From a bacterium (GTDB lineage Bacteria; Planctomycetota; Planctomycetia; Kolteriales; Kolteriaceae): 64,000 nt of DNA. The notes beneath the pieces were generated by a model. The model ran no database searches. It had not been told where the DNA came from and saw only the letters and a program-made list of their open reading frames with translations. Positions 26,128 through 34,627 of the stretch are shown here, one piece after another (within the stretch, counting starts at the first letter, position 1; every line of letters starts with the position of its first letter). The translations under genes and the position numbers were made by a program. The DNA lies in contig JAIELF010000029.1 in the NCBI GenBank assembly GCA_019753235.1, positions 24,644 through 88,643 on the forward strand. Reading direction: 5' to 3'.

Positions 26128-27324
26128 ATGGCGAAGGAAAATTTCAATCGTACCAAGCCGCACGTCAATGTCGGCACGATCGGCCACATCGATCACGGCA
26201 AAACAACCCTGACGGCCGCCATCATGGCCCGTCAGAGCCATAAATTCGGCACCAAGGGCAAGTCCTATGCGGATATTGCCAAGGGCGGAACCGTTCGTGA
26301 CGCCTCCAAGATCGTGACGATCTCGGTCGCCCACGTCGAGTACGAATCGAAGAAGCGTCACTACGCTCACATCGACTGCCCCGGTCACGCCGATTACATC
26401 AAGAACATGATCACCGGCGCTGCTCAGATGGACGGTGCTATCCTCGTGGTGGACGCCGCCGACGGCCCCATGCCGCAAACCCGCGAGCACATCCTTCTTG
26501 CTCGACAGGTCAATGTCCCCGCCGTGGTCGTCTTTTTGAACAAGATCGACCTCGTGGATGACGCCGAATTGCTGGACCTCGTCGAAGTCGAAGTTCGCGA
26601 CCTGCTCAGCAAGTACGAGTTCCCCGGCGATGATGTCCCGGTCGTCCGTGGCAGCGCGCTGCCGGTCTATCAGAATCCTGCCGACGATACCGCCGGCAAG
26701 TGCATTGACGAACTGATCGATGCTCTGGATAGCTACATCCCGGACCCCGTCCGAGAGACCGACAAGCCGTTCCTCATGAGCATCGAAGACGTTTTCTCGA
26801 TCAAAGGCCGCGGAACGGTCGGCACCGGTCGTATCGAACGCGGTATGATCAAGGTCGGCGACGAAGCCGAGATCGTCGGCCTGGGGGCCGGCAAGAAGAC
26901 CGTCGTGACCGGCGTCGAAATGTTCAACAAAACGCTCGATTCGGGCATGGCAGGCGACAACGTCGGCATCCTCCTTCGAGGTGTGGAAAAGACCGATCTC
27001 GAGCGAGGCCACGTCGTGGCGAAGGTCGGGTCGATCACCCCACACACCAAGTTCGAAGCCAAGGTCTACGTCCTCTCGAAGGAAGAAGGTGGTCGACATA
27101 CGCCGTTCTTTAGCGGCTATCGACCCCAGTTCTTCTTCCGAACGACCGACGTCACCGGGTCGGCCGTCCTGCAGGGTGGGGCCGAAATGTGTATGCCCGG
27201 CGACAACGTCGAGTTGACCGTCGAATTACAAAAGCCTGTCGCGATGGAGGAGAACCTCCGCTTCGCTATCCGCGAAGGTGGTAAGACCATCGGTGCCGGC
27301 GTCGTCACCAAGATCCTTGTGTAA
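26128..27324 (+). CDS. tuf: Translation elongation factor Tu
   Basis: GTPase that delivers aminoacyl-tRNA to the ribosome. 398 residues, ATG with GGGAG upstream. G1 GHIDHGKT (19-26), G3 DCPGH (83-87) and G4 NKID are normal, as are domains 2 and 3 ([52 protein letters not shown]). The switch I region is unusual: where nearly all EF-Tu read RGITI, this one reads KIVTI (61-65) within [17 protein letters not shown]. The magnesium-coordinating Thr (Thr64) is kept. The gene follows four tRNAs and precedes tRNA-Trp. Confidence 0.97.
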   Translation: MAKENFNRTKPHVNVGTIGHIDHGKTTLTAAIMARQSHKFGTKGKSYADIAKGGTVRDASKIVTISVAHVEYESKKRHYAHIDCPGHADYIKNMITGAAQMDGAILVVDAADGPMPQTREHILLARQVNVPAVVVFLNKIDLVDDAELLDLVEVEVRDLLSKYEFPGDDVPVVRGSALPVYQNPADDTAGKCIDELIDALDSYIPDPVRETDKPFLMSIEDVFSIKGRGTVGTGRIERGMIKVGDEAEIVGLGAGKKTVVTGVEMFNKTLDSGMAGDNVGILLRGVEKTDLERGHVVAKVGSITPHTKFEAKVYVLSKEEGGRHTPFFSGYRPQFFFRTTDVTGSAVLQGGAEMCMPGDNVELTVELQKPVAMEENLRFAIREGGKTIGAGVVTKILV

Positions 27325-27483
27325 CGACCGGTTCTCGACACGGCACGGAGCGGAAAGAGGCATCGGGGTCACTCTGAAAAAAGTGGCCCTGGACGTAACC
27401 CAGAAGCTCCTGCAAAAGGTCTGGGCTGGATGGACGGGACGCGATCGAACGCTTACCTGCCATCGGCCAAGCCTTGTTGCCGA

Positions 27484-27556
27484 AGGGGTGTAGCTCAATC
27501 GGTAGAGCACTGGTTTCCAAAACCAGCGGTTGGGGGTTCAAGTCCCTCCGCCCCTG
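27484..27556 (+). tRNA. tRNA-Trp (anticodon CCA)
   Basis: 73 bases. Acceptor AGGGGTG/CGCCCCT (one T-G pair), anticodon stem CTGGT/ACCAG and loop TTCCAAA carrying CCA. It stands between tuf and secE, a common bacterial order. Confidence 0.95.
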
Positions 27557-27685
27557 CTCGTGGGTTGGAGGTTCGGCCCCGAAGGCTCAAAGACTAGGTG
27601 GCCGAGATCGGCTTCTTAGGACAACGGGGTGGGGTCAGACGAACCGGGGCCGACCCCAATGTGATGTCATCGTCGGATCCGCGAT

Positions 27686-27731
27686 GGGCCGTCCGGCACA
27701 ATGGTTGCCTAGGACGGCCCTTGTGTTATTG
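27686..27731 (+). terminator. Strong hairpin / probable terminator between tRNA-Trp and secE
   Basis: GGGCCGTCC (27686-27694) pairs perfectly with GGACGGCCC (27712-27720). An inner GGCA/TGCC stem extends it with a two-base bulge, and T-rich TTGTGTTATTG follows. This would end the tRNA-tuf transcript and leave secE-nusG to a separate promoter within the next 80 bases. Confidence 0.65.
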
Positions 27732-27811
27732 TCGCGAATCATTGATGATGAAGGTCGGGGGCAGTGCTTCCCCTAGACAGACGTTTTTTCGTGAGGATGG
27801 ATAGGTAGTCG

Positions 27812-28273
27812 ATGGCAACCATGTCAATGGGTCAATCGGAACTTTGGCGAACGCTCTTTTCGGGCACCGTCTACAAGGCCGGTCAAGGGAACTACGCTCG
27901 CCTGGGAACGCTCATCGCCTTGCTTGTTCTGATCGCCTACGGCGGTTACGCCTGGAGCCAAATCTTTCCCAACGACCAACCAATTTGGAAGTGGGGTCTC
28001 CCGGTCGTGCTTGGCGGTTTGGCCGCGTGGATTGCCTATCGGATGATTCATTTTCCTCCTTTTGCGGATTTCCTCATCGCCACCGAAAGTGAAATGGTGA
28101 AGGTCAAGTGGCCCACCGCTCGCGAACTTCGGGCGGCCACCTTCGTCATCCTGGCCAATGTCATCATCCTGGCACTGTTTCTGTTCATCACCGACATCGT
28201 CTGGCGATTTCTGCTGTACCAGATTGGTGTGCTCCGGATCCCCGGGCTGTTCCTGCCGGGATCCAACATGTAG
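27812..28273 (+). CDS. secE: Preprotein translocase subunit SecE
   Basis: Inner-membrane component of the SecYEG channel. 153 residues. The conserved SecE core is C-terminal: EMVKVKWPTARELRAATFVILANVIILALFLFITDIVWRF. Two additional hydrophobic segments precede it (about 30-50 and 63-80), making the protein longer than the minimal single-helix SecE, closer to the three-helix form of E. coli. nusG follows 70 bases downstream as in most bacteria. Confidence 0.93.
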   Translation: MATMSMGQSELWRTLFSGTVYKAGQGNYARLGTLIALLVLIAYGGYAWSQIFPNDQPIWKWGLPVVLGGLAAWIAYRMIHFPPFADFLIATESEMVKVKWPTARELRAATFVILANVIILALFLFITDIVWRFLLYQIGVLRIPGLFLPGSNM

Positions 28274-28343
28274 TTGACTCGCGGGTTGCCGACCTCGGGC
28301 ACCGAAAGCCCACGCGGTCGGCCCGTCGTGAAAGAGTACCCTG

Positions 28344-28994
28344 ATGTCTTTGGAAGAAGAAAACGTCATTAACGAACACTCCGATGAGGTCGGCTCCCCC
28401 CAAGAGGAGTCCGCCCCGGTCGAATCGACCGAGCCAACGGCGGAAGAAACGCCCGCGGACGAAAACCAGTGGTACGTCCTGAAGGTTCAAAGCAACAGAG
28501 AAAACTCCATCCGCGATGCCATCCTCCGTCGGCTCAAGATTGCCGGCATCGAAGAGCGCGTGGCCGAGGTCGTTGTCCCCACCGAAAAAGTGACGGAGAT
28601 GAAGGGGGGCAAGAAACGAGTGATGGAGCGAAAGTTCTATCCCGGTTACATCATGTGCCGAATGATCATGGATGAAGATACTTGGTTCACCATCCGCGAA
28701 ACGCCCGGCGTGGGTGATTTCGTCGGGTCCGGCGGCAAACCGGTCGCGATGACCGCGGACGACGTCGCCCGCATGCTTGGCCGAAAAGAAAAGGCCGCCG
28801 AGGAAAAGCAACCTCGACTCAAGATCAGCTTCGACAAGGGCGACCGCGTCAAGATCAAGGAAGGGGCCTTCGAAAACTTCGAAGGAAACGTCGACGAAGT
28901 GATCGAATCGAAGGGACTCGTCCGCGTCATCGTCAACGTCTTCAACCGCCCCACGCCCGTCGAACTCGAATACTGGCAAGTCGAACCGGTATAG
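28344..28994 (+). CDS. nusG: Transcription termination/antitermination protein NusG
   Basis: 216 residues. An acidic N-terminal extension of about 40 residues (Glu/Pro/Thr-rich) precedes the NGN domain, which starts QWYVLKVQSNRENSIRDAI and includes KFYPGYIMCRM and TPGVGDFVGSGGKPVAM. The C-terminal KOW domain has FDKGDRVKIKEGAFENFEGNVDEV. It binds RNA polymerase and couples it to Rho or ribosomes. In most genomes rplK follows directly; here the next gene on this strand is 4.2 kb away. Confidence 0.95.
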   Translation: MSLEEENVINEHSDEVGSPQEESAPVESTEPTAEETPADENQWYVLKVQSNRENSIRDAILRRLKIAGIEERVAEVVVPTEKVTEMKGGKKRVMERKFYPGYIMCRMIMDEDTWFTIRETPGVGDFVGSGGKPVAMTADDVARMLGRKEKAAEEKQPRLKISFDKGDRVKIKEGAFENFEGNVDEVIESKGLVRVIVNVFNRPTPVELEYWQVEPV

Positions 28995-29006
28995 AGCGGT
29001 GCTCTA
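28992..29006 (+). terminator. Short hairpin over the nusG stop codon
   Basis: TAGAGC-GGT-GCTCTA forms a perfect six-base stem that includes the nusG stop. The downstream sequence is only mildly T-rich, so termination here is possible but weakly supported. Confidence 0.35.
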
Positions 29007-29055
29007 GACAACTGTTCGCTTTCCCGTTTCGCCTCAACGTGCTGGTCGATTTGTA

Positions 29056-29868
29056 TTAGGTTGACACTTCCCTTAGCCCGCGTCTCATCGCAAGGCAAAC
29101 ACCTGCTAGCATCATCCCGATTCCTGCCAGTCCGCTCGACGAAATCTCCGGTACTCGCGAGACATAGTCGATCGCGTTGAGGAGTAGGCCCGTATTCGTC
29201 AAAGCGCTCCATCCTGGAATCACCGCGTCGGAGAAGAGGATGACTCGACCGCTACCGGGCGAAATTTGCCCTTCTGGGATGCTCAAGACGACTGGCGCAC
29301 CACTGCCATCAATACCCGCGCGTCCAATCACCGAGGCGTATGGGCCGATCGAGAAAAATGCATCAGCGTCTCCAATCGGATCCACGAAGAACGTCGACAC
29401 CGTGCCGAAGGGCCCGCTCGCCACCGGATGCGTCGGCGCGGTGAACTTCCCCTGCGAGCTCGTAGCCTGCCCCGTCGTAACACCAAACGGAGCACCAAAG
29501 CTGTTCCCCGCGTCGGTGGGATTGCCATCGGCAATCACGATCGCTCCTTTGCCAGATCTGACGAAATCCAAAAGCGCCGTCTGCTCGCTCGCCGACAGCG
29601 TCGTCCCCACACCGAATCCCGACGCGGAATTGACGATGACCATATCGACGGTCGACAAAAACGACGTTGTCAATTGCTGTGTCCCCACCAATTGAGCTCC
29701 AGGGTAATTGTTGACGATAAAGGAGGCGATCGTCTGTCCGAAGGTCCCACCTCCCACCAATGCAAGCTCCCCTTGCCTTGGGGAAGCAAACGCGCCGATC
29801 ACGACCGCGCTCATCGCATTAGACGTGAACACCAACATCAGGGCAAAGGCAAAGGAGACCAATCTCAA
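29056..29868 (-). CDS. Exported PEP-CTERM-type protein with a glutamine-amidotransferase-like fold
   Basis: 270 residues from a TTG at 29868, chosen because GAGAGG lies six bases upstream and a signal peptide (RLVSFAFALMLVFTSNAMSA) follows; the open frame extends further without signals. The body has alternating strands and helices (VVIGAFASPRQGELALVGGG, TVDMVIVNSASGFG, GKGAIVIADGNPT, RVILFSDAVIPGW) that recall the class I glutamine-amidotransferase-like/ThuA fold. A catalytic Cys is not apparent. The end is VPEISSSGLAGIGMMLAG followed by RRG, a PEP-CTERM-type sorting tail (VPE, membrane helix, basic end). It lies inside the interrupted nusG-rplK interval. Confidence 0.75.
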   Translation of the reverse strand: MRLVSFAFALMLVFTSNAMSAVVIGAFASPRQGELALVGGGTFGQTIASFIVNNYPGAQLVGTQQLTTSFLSTVDMVIVNSASGFGVGTTLSASEQTALLDFVRSGKGAIVIADGNPTDAGNSFGAPFGVTTGQATSSQGKFTAPTHPVASGPFGTVSTFFVDPIGDADAFFSIGPYASVIGRAGIDGSGAPVVLSIPEGQISPGSGRVILFSDAVIPGWSALTNTGLLLNAIDYVSRVPEISSSGLAGIGMMLAGVCLAMRRGLREVST

Positions 29869-30017
29869 TGAACACCTCTCTTCTTCGGGACGAAATAACA
29901 ATGCAAAAACTCGGCTGTTTCGGGAATGATTGATTTCGGTAATCTTCGAGACTCTCCGGTAGTTATCCAAGTCTTCAAACAGCGCCCGGCGTTAATTGTA
30001 ATGACCCCGGATACCCT

Positions 30018-30836
30018 TTATTGCTGGCGACGTCGCATCATCAGCGTCCACGCTACAACGGGAAGTATCCCAAAGCTGAGCAGAATGCCTGGACTGACTT
30101 CCGGCACAAAGGTGATTTGCGCAACGAAATCACCCTTTAGACGAAGCTCTCCCGGTATGAAGATAGAACCAACTTGAATTACGCCGAGAGGCACCGGTCG
30201 ATCAAGATTCCTCACGACGAACTCGCCAGTGTTGCTGCTTAGCCTGGTGTAGGTTCCAATCACGTCTCCAGGCGCATAAAGCAAGCTGGACGAATAGGTT
30301 CCCTTCAGTGTTGCGACGCCGGTAAAGTCGTAATCGATTGAAGCTGAATAGCTCGTGGCAAGGTTAAAGATACCCGTTCCCACTGTCGTCCCGACTGCGA
30401 TCTCATCGGGGCGGAACGAATTAATGAAATACCTGAGCCCATAGTTTGCGTTCCGAACAGAGGCAAAGCCTGAAAGGAGCCCTGGCACATCTATTGTTCC
30501 GCCGATGCTTGAAAGCAATCCAAGATTTGGCCAGCTCGGTGTCAGCACGCGGGTGTCTGGCTGGAAAATCGCGTTCGATGGAACATCGACCGAAACAGTA
30601 TTTGCGACAGGATCGAAAAAGCCAGTGAAAGTACCATCGATGGGAGATGTTCCTGACCCTGGCGTTGCCTCGGAAATAGGGACAACCAAGTTGCCGAGAA
30701 CGAACTTCAAATCCCAAGTCAGGGAACTCCGCGTCGGATCTACGTCGAACGTGATAGGCGTCGGAGCCGCAACGGCGATTTGGAAAGGCAGTATGCTCGA
30801 AAAAATGATCCCAAGAACTGAGTAGGCGTGTCGCAT
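30018..30836 (-). CDS. Exported PEP-CTERM-type surface protein
   Basis: 272 residues. Signal peptide MRHAYSVLGIIFSSILPFQIAVAA. The beta-rich body has no recognisable enzyme motif (VDPTRSSLTWDLKFVLGN, FTGFFDPVANTVSVDVPS, DYDFTGVATLKGTYSSS). The C-terminus is VPEVSPGILLSFGILPVVAW then MMRRRQQ, the VPE/helix/Arg sorting signal. Like its neighbour it is probably processed by an exosortase encoded elsewhere. The DNA here and in the 300 bases upstream is visibly richer in A and T than the surrounding ribosomal genes, which fits an acquired or fast-evolving segment. Confidence 0.75.
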   Translation of the reverse strand: MRHAYSVLGIIFSSILPFQIAVAAPTPITFDVDPTRSSLTWDLKFVLGNLVVPISEATPGSGTSPIDGTFTGFFDPVANTVSVDVPSNAIFQPDTRVLTPSWPNLGLLSSIGGTIDVPGLLSGFASVRNANYGLRYFINSFRPDEIAVGTTVGTGIFNLATSYSASIDYDFTGVATLKGTYSSSLLYAPGDVIGTYTRLSSNTGEFVVRNLDRPVPLGVIQVGSIFIPGELRLKGDFVAQITFVPEVSPGILLSFGILPVVAWTLMMRRRQQ

Positions 30837-31395
30837 TTCCGATCGACTCCAGGCTATGGACTTGTTGAAATGCTGAAAAATTCAACCATCCAGAATCTAG
30901 TCGTGCCAAGTGTCAATCGAGAACTTTTCCGTCATTTTTCGCTGATATCCCATTTTTTCATCAATGATCCGCCTCCAGCGAATCAATTCGAAGGGCAACA
31001 ATTTCAACCGACCGCAAAAGTGTCCCTGGACTAGGGATACTCCTAGATCGAACATGGCAAGACGGGTTCGGTCGTTGTTCACCACGACCACGAAGCCACG
31101 TTGTTAAACGAAGGATTTCGGCTCCTGGTTTGGATGGATTGCTTCATCTCGGCCGCGCTTTTCTCGATTGACAACGAGATTTGCTTGCCGAGCATCCTCC
31201 ACCTTTGTCCCCATCGATATTCATGAAGAAAAAGCCGCTCATTGATTCGCCAAATGGGGCGGACCCTCGAGGGGGGGTGGCAAGCGCACCTCGGCCCCTT
31301 AAAGCCGCGACGGGCGGTTTTTGATGGGTGAGTATCGATCGATGGGTCTTGATCAATTACTTGATGGAGGTGTGACAGGCCGGGGTCCGACTTCT
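30837..31395. other. AT-richer intergenic region without a supported gene
   Basis: About 560 bases between a PEP-CTERM-type gene and a small minus-strand gene. Its left part is clearly AT-richer than the neighbourhood. It contains one copy of a two-hairpin motif (31159-31196). No reading frame here has a ribosome site. Confidence 0.45.
31159..31196 (+). repeat. Two-hairpin motif, copy A
   Basis: A 38-base stretch contains TCTCG...CGAGA and then TGCT...AGCA. It agrees at 27 of 38 ungapped positions with 33118-33155 upstream of rplK, sharing TTTTCTCGATT at the start and TGCTTGCC and AGCATC at the end. Confidence 0.4.
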
Positions 31396-31608
31396 CTATG
31401 CCCAGGCTTTGCGGATGTCGCGGACTTCCAAATCAGAAGGGGCGCCGGCCGTCCGGATCTCGGTCTCGAATGCTTGCCTGTCGACCTGACTGAAGGCAGG
31501 TGAGCGGGTCCAATACCCTTTCTCCGACCAAAGGAATCCGTGCTTATTGAGAAGCGACTTGAGCGAGTTCGTGCGACCTCGCACCATCGTGACCATTTCT
31601 TCCGACAT
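31396..31608 (-). CDS. Small protein of unknown function (70 aa)
   Basis: ATG at 31608 with AGGGAGAG directly upstream. The sequence contains LKSLLNKHGFLWSEKGYWTR, resembling the short LG..WD...K.WY unit of DUF5710-type proteins, which is only a weak hint. It is in the interval between nusG and rplK and reads against them. Confidence 0.55.
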   Translation of the reverse strand: MSEEMVTMVRGRTNSLKSLLNKHGFLWSEKGYWTRSPAFSQVDRQAFETEIRTAGAPSDLEVRDIRKAWA

Positions 31609-31862
31609 GCTCTCTCCCTGACTGCTCTTTGAACACGGGGGGCTCTAGGCGATTGTTCTTAGATCTTTCGCGACGAGCCTCCATGGGCACGGGTTGATCA
31701 AGGGGCCCGCTCCTTTCGCTCGGAGCGACTCCTCCCTAATTTCTGATCTCCCATCTCCCTGATCCATGGGATGGACTCTCGGAGAACTCGTTCTTTATTC
31801 GTCAGCCTGCTCACCCAGAAGTGGTTCTCGGGAATTACTTCGGGATCGAATTTCAAGGAATC

Positions 31863-32087
31863 CTAGTCGTTTTCGTACTCGAGACCCTTTCGCAGGCAGT
31901 TCTCTTTTTCGACGAGGACGAAGGCGGCTCTTTCGCATTCCTCGCTCGACATGCTGCCCACGGCTCGCAGGCCGCGGAGAATACGGGCGTAATTGACAGC
32001 CGAGGCTCGGTCGTAGCTATCGCGCTGGCTTTTCCAGTCGGCAGGCAACCGATTTTCGGAGTCGTCGTCACTGGGTTCGGATGACAT
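31863..32087 (-). CDS. Small charged protein of unknown function (74 aa)
   Basis: ATG at 32087 with GAGAG eight bases upstream; a TTG two codons earlier is also possible. The product is helical and charged (ADWKSQRDSYDRASAVNYAR, SSEECERAAFVLVEKENCL). I recognise no family. Support is the ribosome site and protein-like composition. Confidence 0.5.
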   Translation of the reverse strand: MSSEPSDDDSENRLPADWKSQRDSYDRASAVNYARILRGLRAVGSMSSEECERAAFVLVEKENCLRKGLEYEND

Positions 32088-32216
32088 GCTCAATCTCTCT
32101 GCCCATGGGAGACAGTACCAGCAAAATCGCCCGGCGAATCAACCCGCCGGGCGAATGAAAGTTTTATCCACAGGCCTTCGGGTCGAGGCCTGCTCTTGAA
32201 TTAGATCGGCACCGAG

Positions 32217-32606
32217 TTAGTAGGGACGACGTCGACCGCCGCCACCACCACCGCCACCGCCGTATGAACCGCCGCCGCCACCGCCGCCGCCGCCATACGA
32301 ACCACCGCCACCACCGCCGCCGCGGGGAGGACCAGAACGAAATCCGCCGGTGCCTGATTCACGGGGCTTGGCTTCATTGACGTTCAGCGAGCGACCATCA
32401 TGGAATTGGCCGTTGAGAGCGGTGATGGCAGCCTGGGCGGCTTCCTCCGTCATCATCTCGACAAAACCAAAACCCTTCGACCGATTCGTTTCCCGGTCTT
32501 TGACAACTTTGGCTGAGACCACTTCGCCATGGGCGTCGAAGAGTTCCCGCAATTCTTTATCCGTGATCTGAAACGACAGATTACCCACAAAAAGATTCTT
32601 GCCCAA
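32217..32606 (-). CDS. RRM-type RNA-binding protein with glycine-rich tail
   Basis: 129 residues from a TTG at 32606, chosen because AGAGGAG lies eight bases upstream and translation begins GKNLFVGNLSF, as in cyanobacterial Rbp proteins. A single RRM has RNP2 LFVGNL (5-10) and RNP1 KGFGFVEM (44-51). The C-terminal 35 residues are almost pure glycine broken by SY (GGSYGGGG) and end in RRRPY. Such proteins bind single-stranded RNA, often in cold or stress responses, acting as RNA chaperones. It is the gene closest to rplK in the interval that separates nusG from the ribosomal operon. Confidence 0.9.
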   Translation of the reverse strand: MGKNLFVGNLSFQITDKELRELFDAHGEVVSAKVVKDRETNRSKGFGFVEMMTEEAAQAAITALNGQFHDGRSLNVNEAKPRESGTGGFRSGPPRGGGGGGGSYGGGGGGGGGSYGGGGGGGGGRRRPY

Positions 32607-33263
32607 CCGAGGGCTCCTCTGGAACGAGGCGTGCGACAGGTAGGCCTTCCACAGGAAGGGATCTAGGCGCGACGCAATGAAAGAACTCAACTGTCAGTGC
32701 GAAGAAAGAATGGGAGGATCTCGTGCAGGTCACAGCCAAAAAATCAATCGCAGTCAACCCTTTCAGCATACCGCCCTCCCCTCGGTAGTCAATGTCGAAA
32801 GCCCCAAGCATCTCTCCCTTTGCCCACTTGCGAACCGATTTATCGCTCGCGACGCACGCTGACATAACCCTAGCAGTGACCGATGCCGCGCGGTCGCGAT
32901 CGATTCCCATCAAGGACGAGAGAGCTCTCCTAATCACGATCAATCGCTCTTCCCACCTGCCGAGCCGGCACGAGATTAATGACACGGGCGACGACCTCTC
33001 TGATGCCGGGATGCGTTCTTGGTTAAGAGAGACTCTTGGGCCTGCACCCATCGAAACGAGATATCGAGGATGAGCAGAAAAGAGTCTCCTTGAATGAAGA
33101 TCCCGAGGTCGGCAACGTTTTCTCGATTTACGCGAGCGGATGCTTGCCAAGCATCTGCTTGATTCGTACTTAGATACGTCTTGAAGAATGCCTTCGTCGA
33201 AGCGTGGCGGGCCTGGAGGAAGGGTTGGCTGAGCCGACCTTGGTTTAATAGGCAGAAGGACCG
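32607..33263. other. Leader/promoter region of the rplKAJL-rpoBC operon
   Basis: About 650 bases without a supported gene between the divergent RRM gene and rplK. It should contain both promoters. The clearest structure is the hairpin at 33136-33158, about 110 bases before rplK. Short plus-strand open frames (for example 32792-33073) lack ribosome sites. Confidence 0.5.
33118..33155 (+). promoter_or_regulatory. rplK leader hairpin (two-hairpin motif, copy B)
   Basis: CTCG...CGAG is followed by GATGCTT-GCC-AAGCATC, a perfect seven-base stem that can extend to ten pairs (33136-33158). It stands in the leader of the L11-L1 operon, where L1 feedback binding usually acts, although I cannot confirm an L1-type site. 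It resembles 31159-31196. Confidence 0.45.
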
Positions 33264-33689
33264 ATGGCGAAAGTAGTTACAGCTCAGATCAAGCTGCAAT
33301 GTCCGGGTGGCCAGGCAACGCCGAGCCCCCCTGTCGGTCCGGCACTGGGCCAGCACGGCGTGAACATCGGCAAGTTCGTCCAGGAGTTTAACGCCCGCAC
33401 GAAGGAAATGATGGGGGTCACGACCCCGGTCATCATCACGGTCTATAGCGACCGCAGTTTCGAGTTCATCCTCAAGAGCCCACCGGCATCGGTCCTGCTC
33501 AAGCAGGCGGCTGGCGTGGCCAAAGGGGCCGGGAATCCTCGGACGGAAAAGGTGGGCCAGGTCACGAAGGACCAGGTGAAAGAGATCGCCACCAAAAAGT
33601 TCGAGGATCTGAATGCCCGAGATGTTGACCATGCTTGTCGCATCATCGAGGGGACGGCTCGAAGCATGGGAATCACCGTCGTCGGCTAA
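33264..33689 (+). CDS. rplK: Ribosomal protein L11 (uL11)
   Basis: 141 residues, the normal length; ATG with AAGGA upstream. Features: [33 protein letters not shown], the thiostrepton-loop contact region, and [23 protein letters not shown] at the end. It forms the GTPase-associated centre stalk base with 23S rRNA. First gene of rplKAJL-rpoBC. Confidence 0.97.
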   Translation: MAKVVTAQIKLQCPGGQATPSPPVGPALGQHGVNIGKFVQEFNARTKEMMGVTTPVIITVYSDRSFEFILKSPPASVLLKQAAGVAKGAGNPRTEKVGQVTKDQVKEIATKKFEDLNARDVDHACRIIEGTARSMGITVVG

Positions 33690-33887
33690 AAAAGCCGTCG
33701 ACAAAAGTGCTTGATCGATGAATCGGTCCTGACAACCTCGTTTGATCCTTCATCGGAGCAATCGACGCAGTCGGGAAAGAGGATCGACAAGCGAAAGTTT
33801 TAGGAACGGACTTAGGAATCGAGAGTTGTCGGGGAGAGTGGCCTCTTTGTTGAGGCTGTTCGCTGAGACCCAGACTCCGAGGGAACC

Positions 33888-34565
33888 ATGGCAAAAAGAT
33901 CGAAGCGATACCGCGAGCTTTTCAGCAAGATCAGCCCCAACCCCGTCTCGCTGGAAGAAGCGGTAGCCCTCCTGAAGAAATTCGCCACCACCAAATTCGA
34001 CCAGAGCGTCGAAACCGTATTACGGCTGGGGGTGGATCCGAAATTGGCTGACCAAAACATCCGCGGTGCGATCAGTCTACCTCATGGCATCGGCAAGACC
34101 GTGCGAGTGGCGGTTTTCGCGAAGGGTGATAACGAAGAGAAGGCTAAGGCCGCCGGTGCCGACATCGTCGGAGCGGATGATCTGGCCAAGCGAATCAAAG
34201 AAGGCTTCACCGATTTTGACATGTGCTTGGCGACCTCGGACATGATGGGGGTGGTCGGCCCACTCGGCCGAGTTCTCGGCCCCAAGGGGTTGATGCCGAC
34301 CCCGAAAAACGGCACGGTGACCAATGATATTGCGACGGCTGTCCGCGAGTTTAAGGCGGGCAAGGTCGAATATCGCACCGACCCGTCGGGCAATCTGCAT
34401 GTTTTGGTGGGCAAGGTCAGCTTCACCGACCAGGCCCTGGTCGACAACATCCGAACGTTGGTGACGACGATTCGGCAAGCGCGTCCGTCGAGCGTGAAAG
34501 GGGTCTTTGTTCAGGGGGTGACAATCAGCGCCACCATGAGCCCTGGAATTAAGGTGTCGATCTAA
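33888..34565 (+). CDS. rplA: Ribosomal protein L1 (uL1)
   Basis: 225 residues; ATG with GAGGGAA upstream. Blocks: SKRYRELFSKI, FDQSVETVLRLGVDPK, VRGAISLPHG-like NIRGAISLPHG, GRVLGPKGLMPTPKNGTVT and VRTLVTTIRQARPSSVKG-like C-terminal part. It binds the L1 stalk and usually represses its own operon by binding leader RNA. It is separated from rplK by about 200 bases. Confidence 0.97.
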   Translation: MAKRSKRYRELFSKISPNPVSLEEAVALLKKFATTKFDQSVETVLRLGVDPKLADQNIRGAISLPHGIGKTVRVAVFAKGDNEEKAKAAGADIVGADDLAKRIKEGFTDFDMCLATSDMMGVVGPLGRVLGPKGLMPTPKNGTVTNDIATAVREFKAGKVEYRTDPSGNLHVLVGKVSFTDQALVDNIRTLVTTIRQARPSSVKGVFVQGVTISATMSPGIKVSI

Positions 34566-34627
34566 CACGCGACCATCGGCAAGACACCATTCGCGTTCAA
34601 AGACAGTTGGAGTAAGGCGGTCAGGCG

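Noticed and set aside
30828..31034. 68-codon plus-strand frame in the AT-rich space
   Set aside because: It starts inside the opposite gene's 5' end without a ribosome site, and no family is evident.
32220..32335. GGN/CCN-rich repeat-like tract
   Set aside because: It encodes the glycine-rich tail of the RRM protein and is not an independent repeat element or CRISPR.
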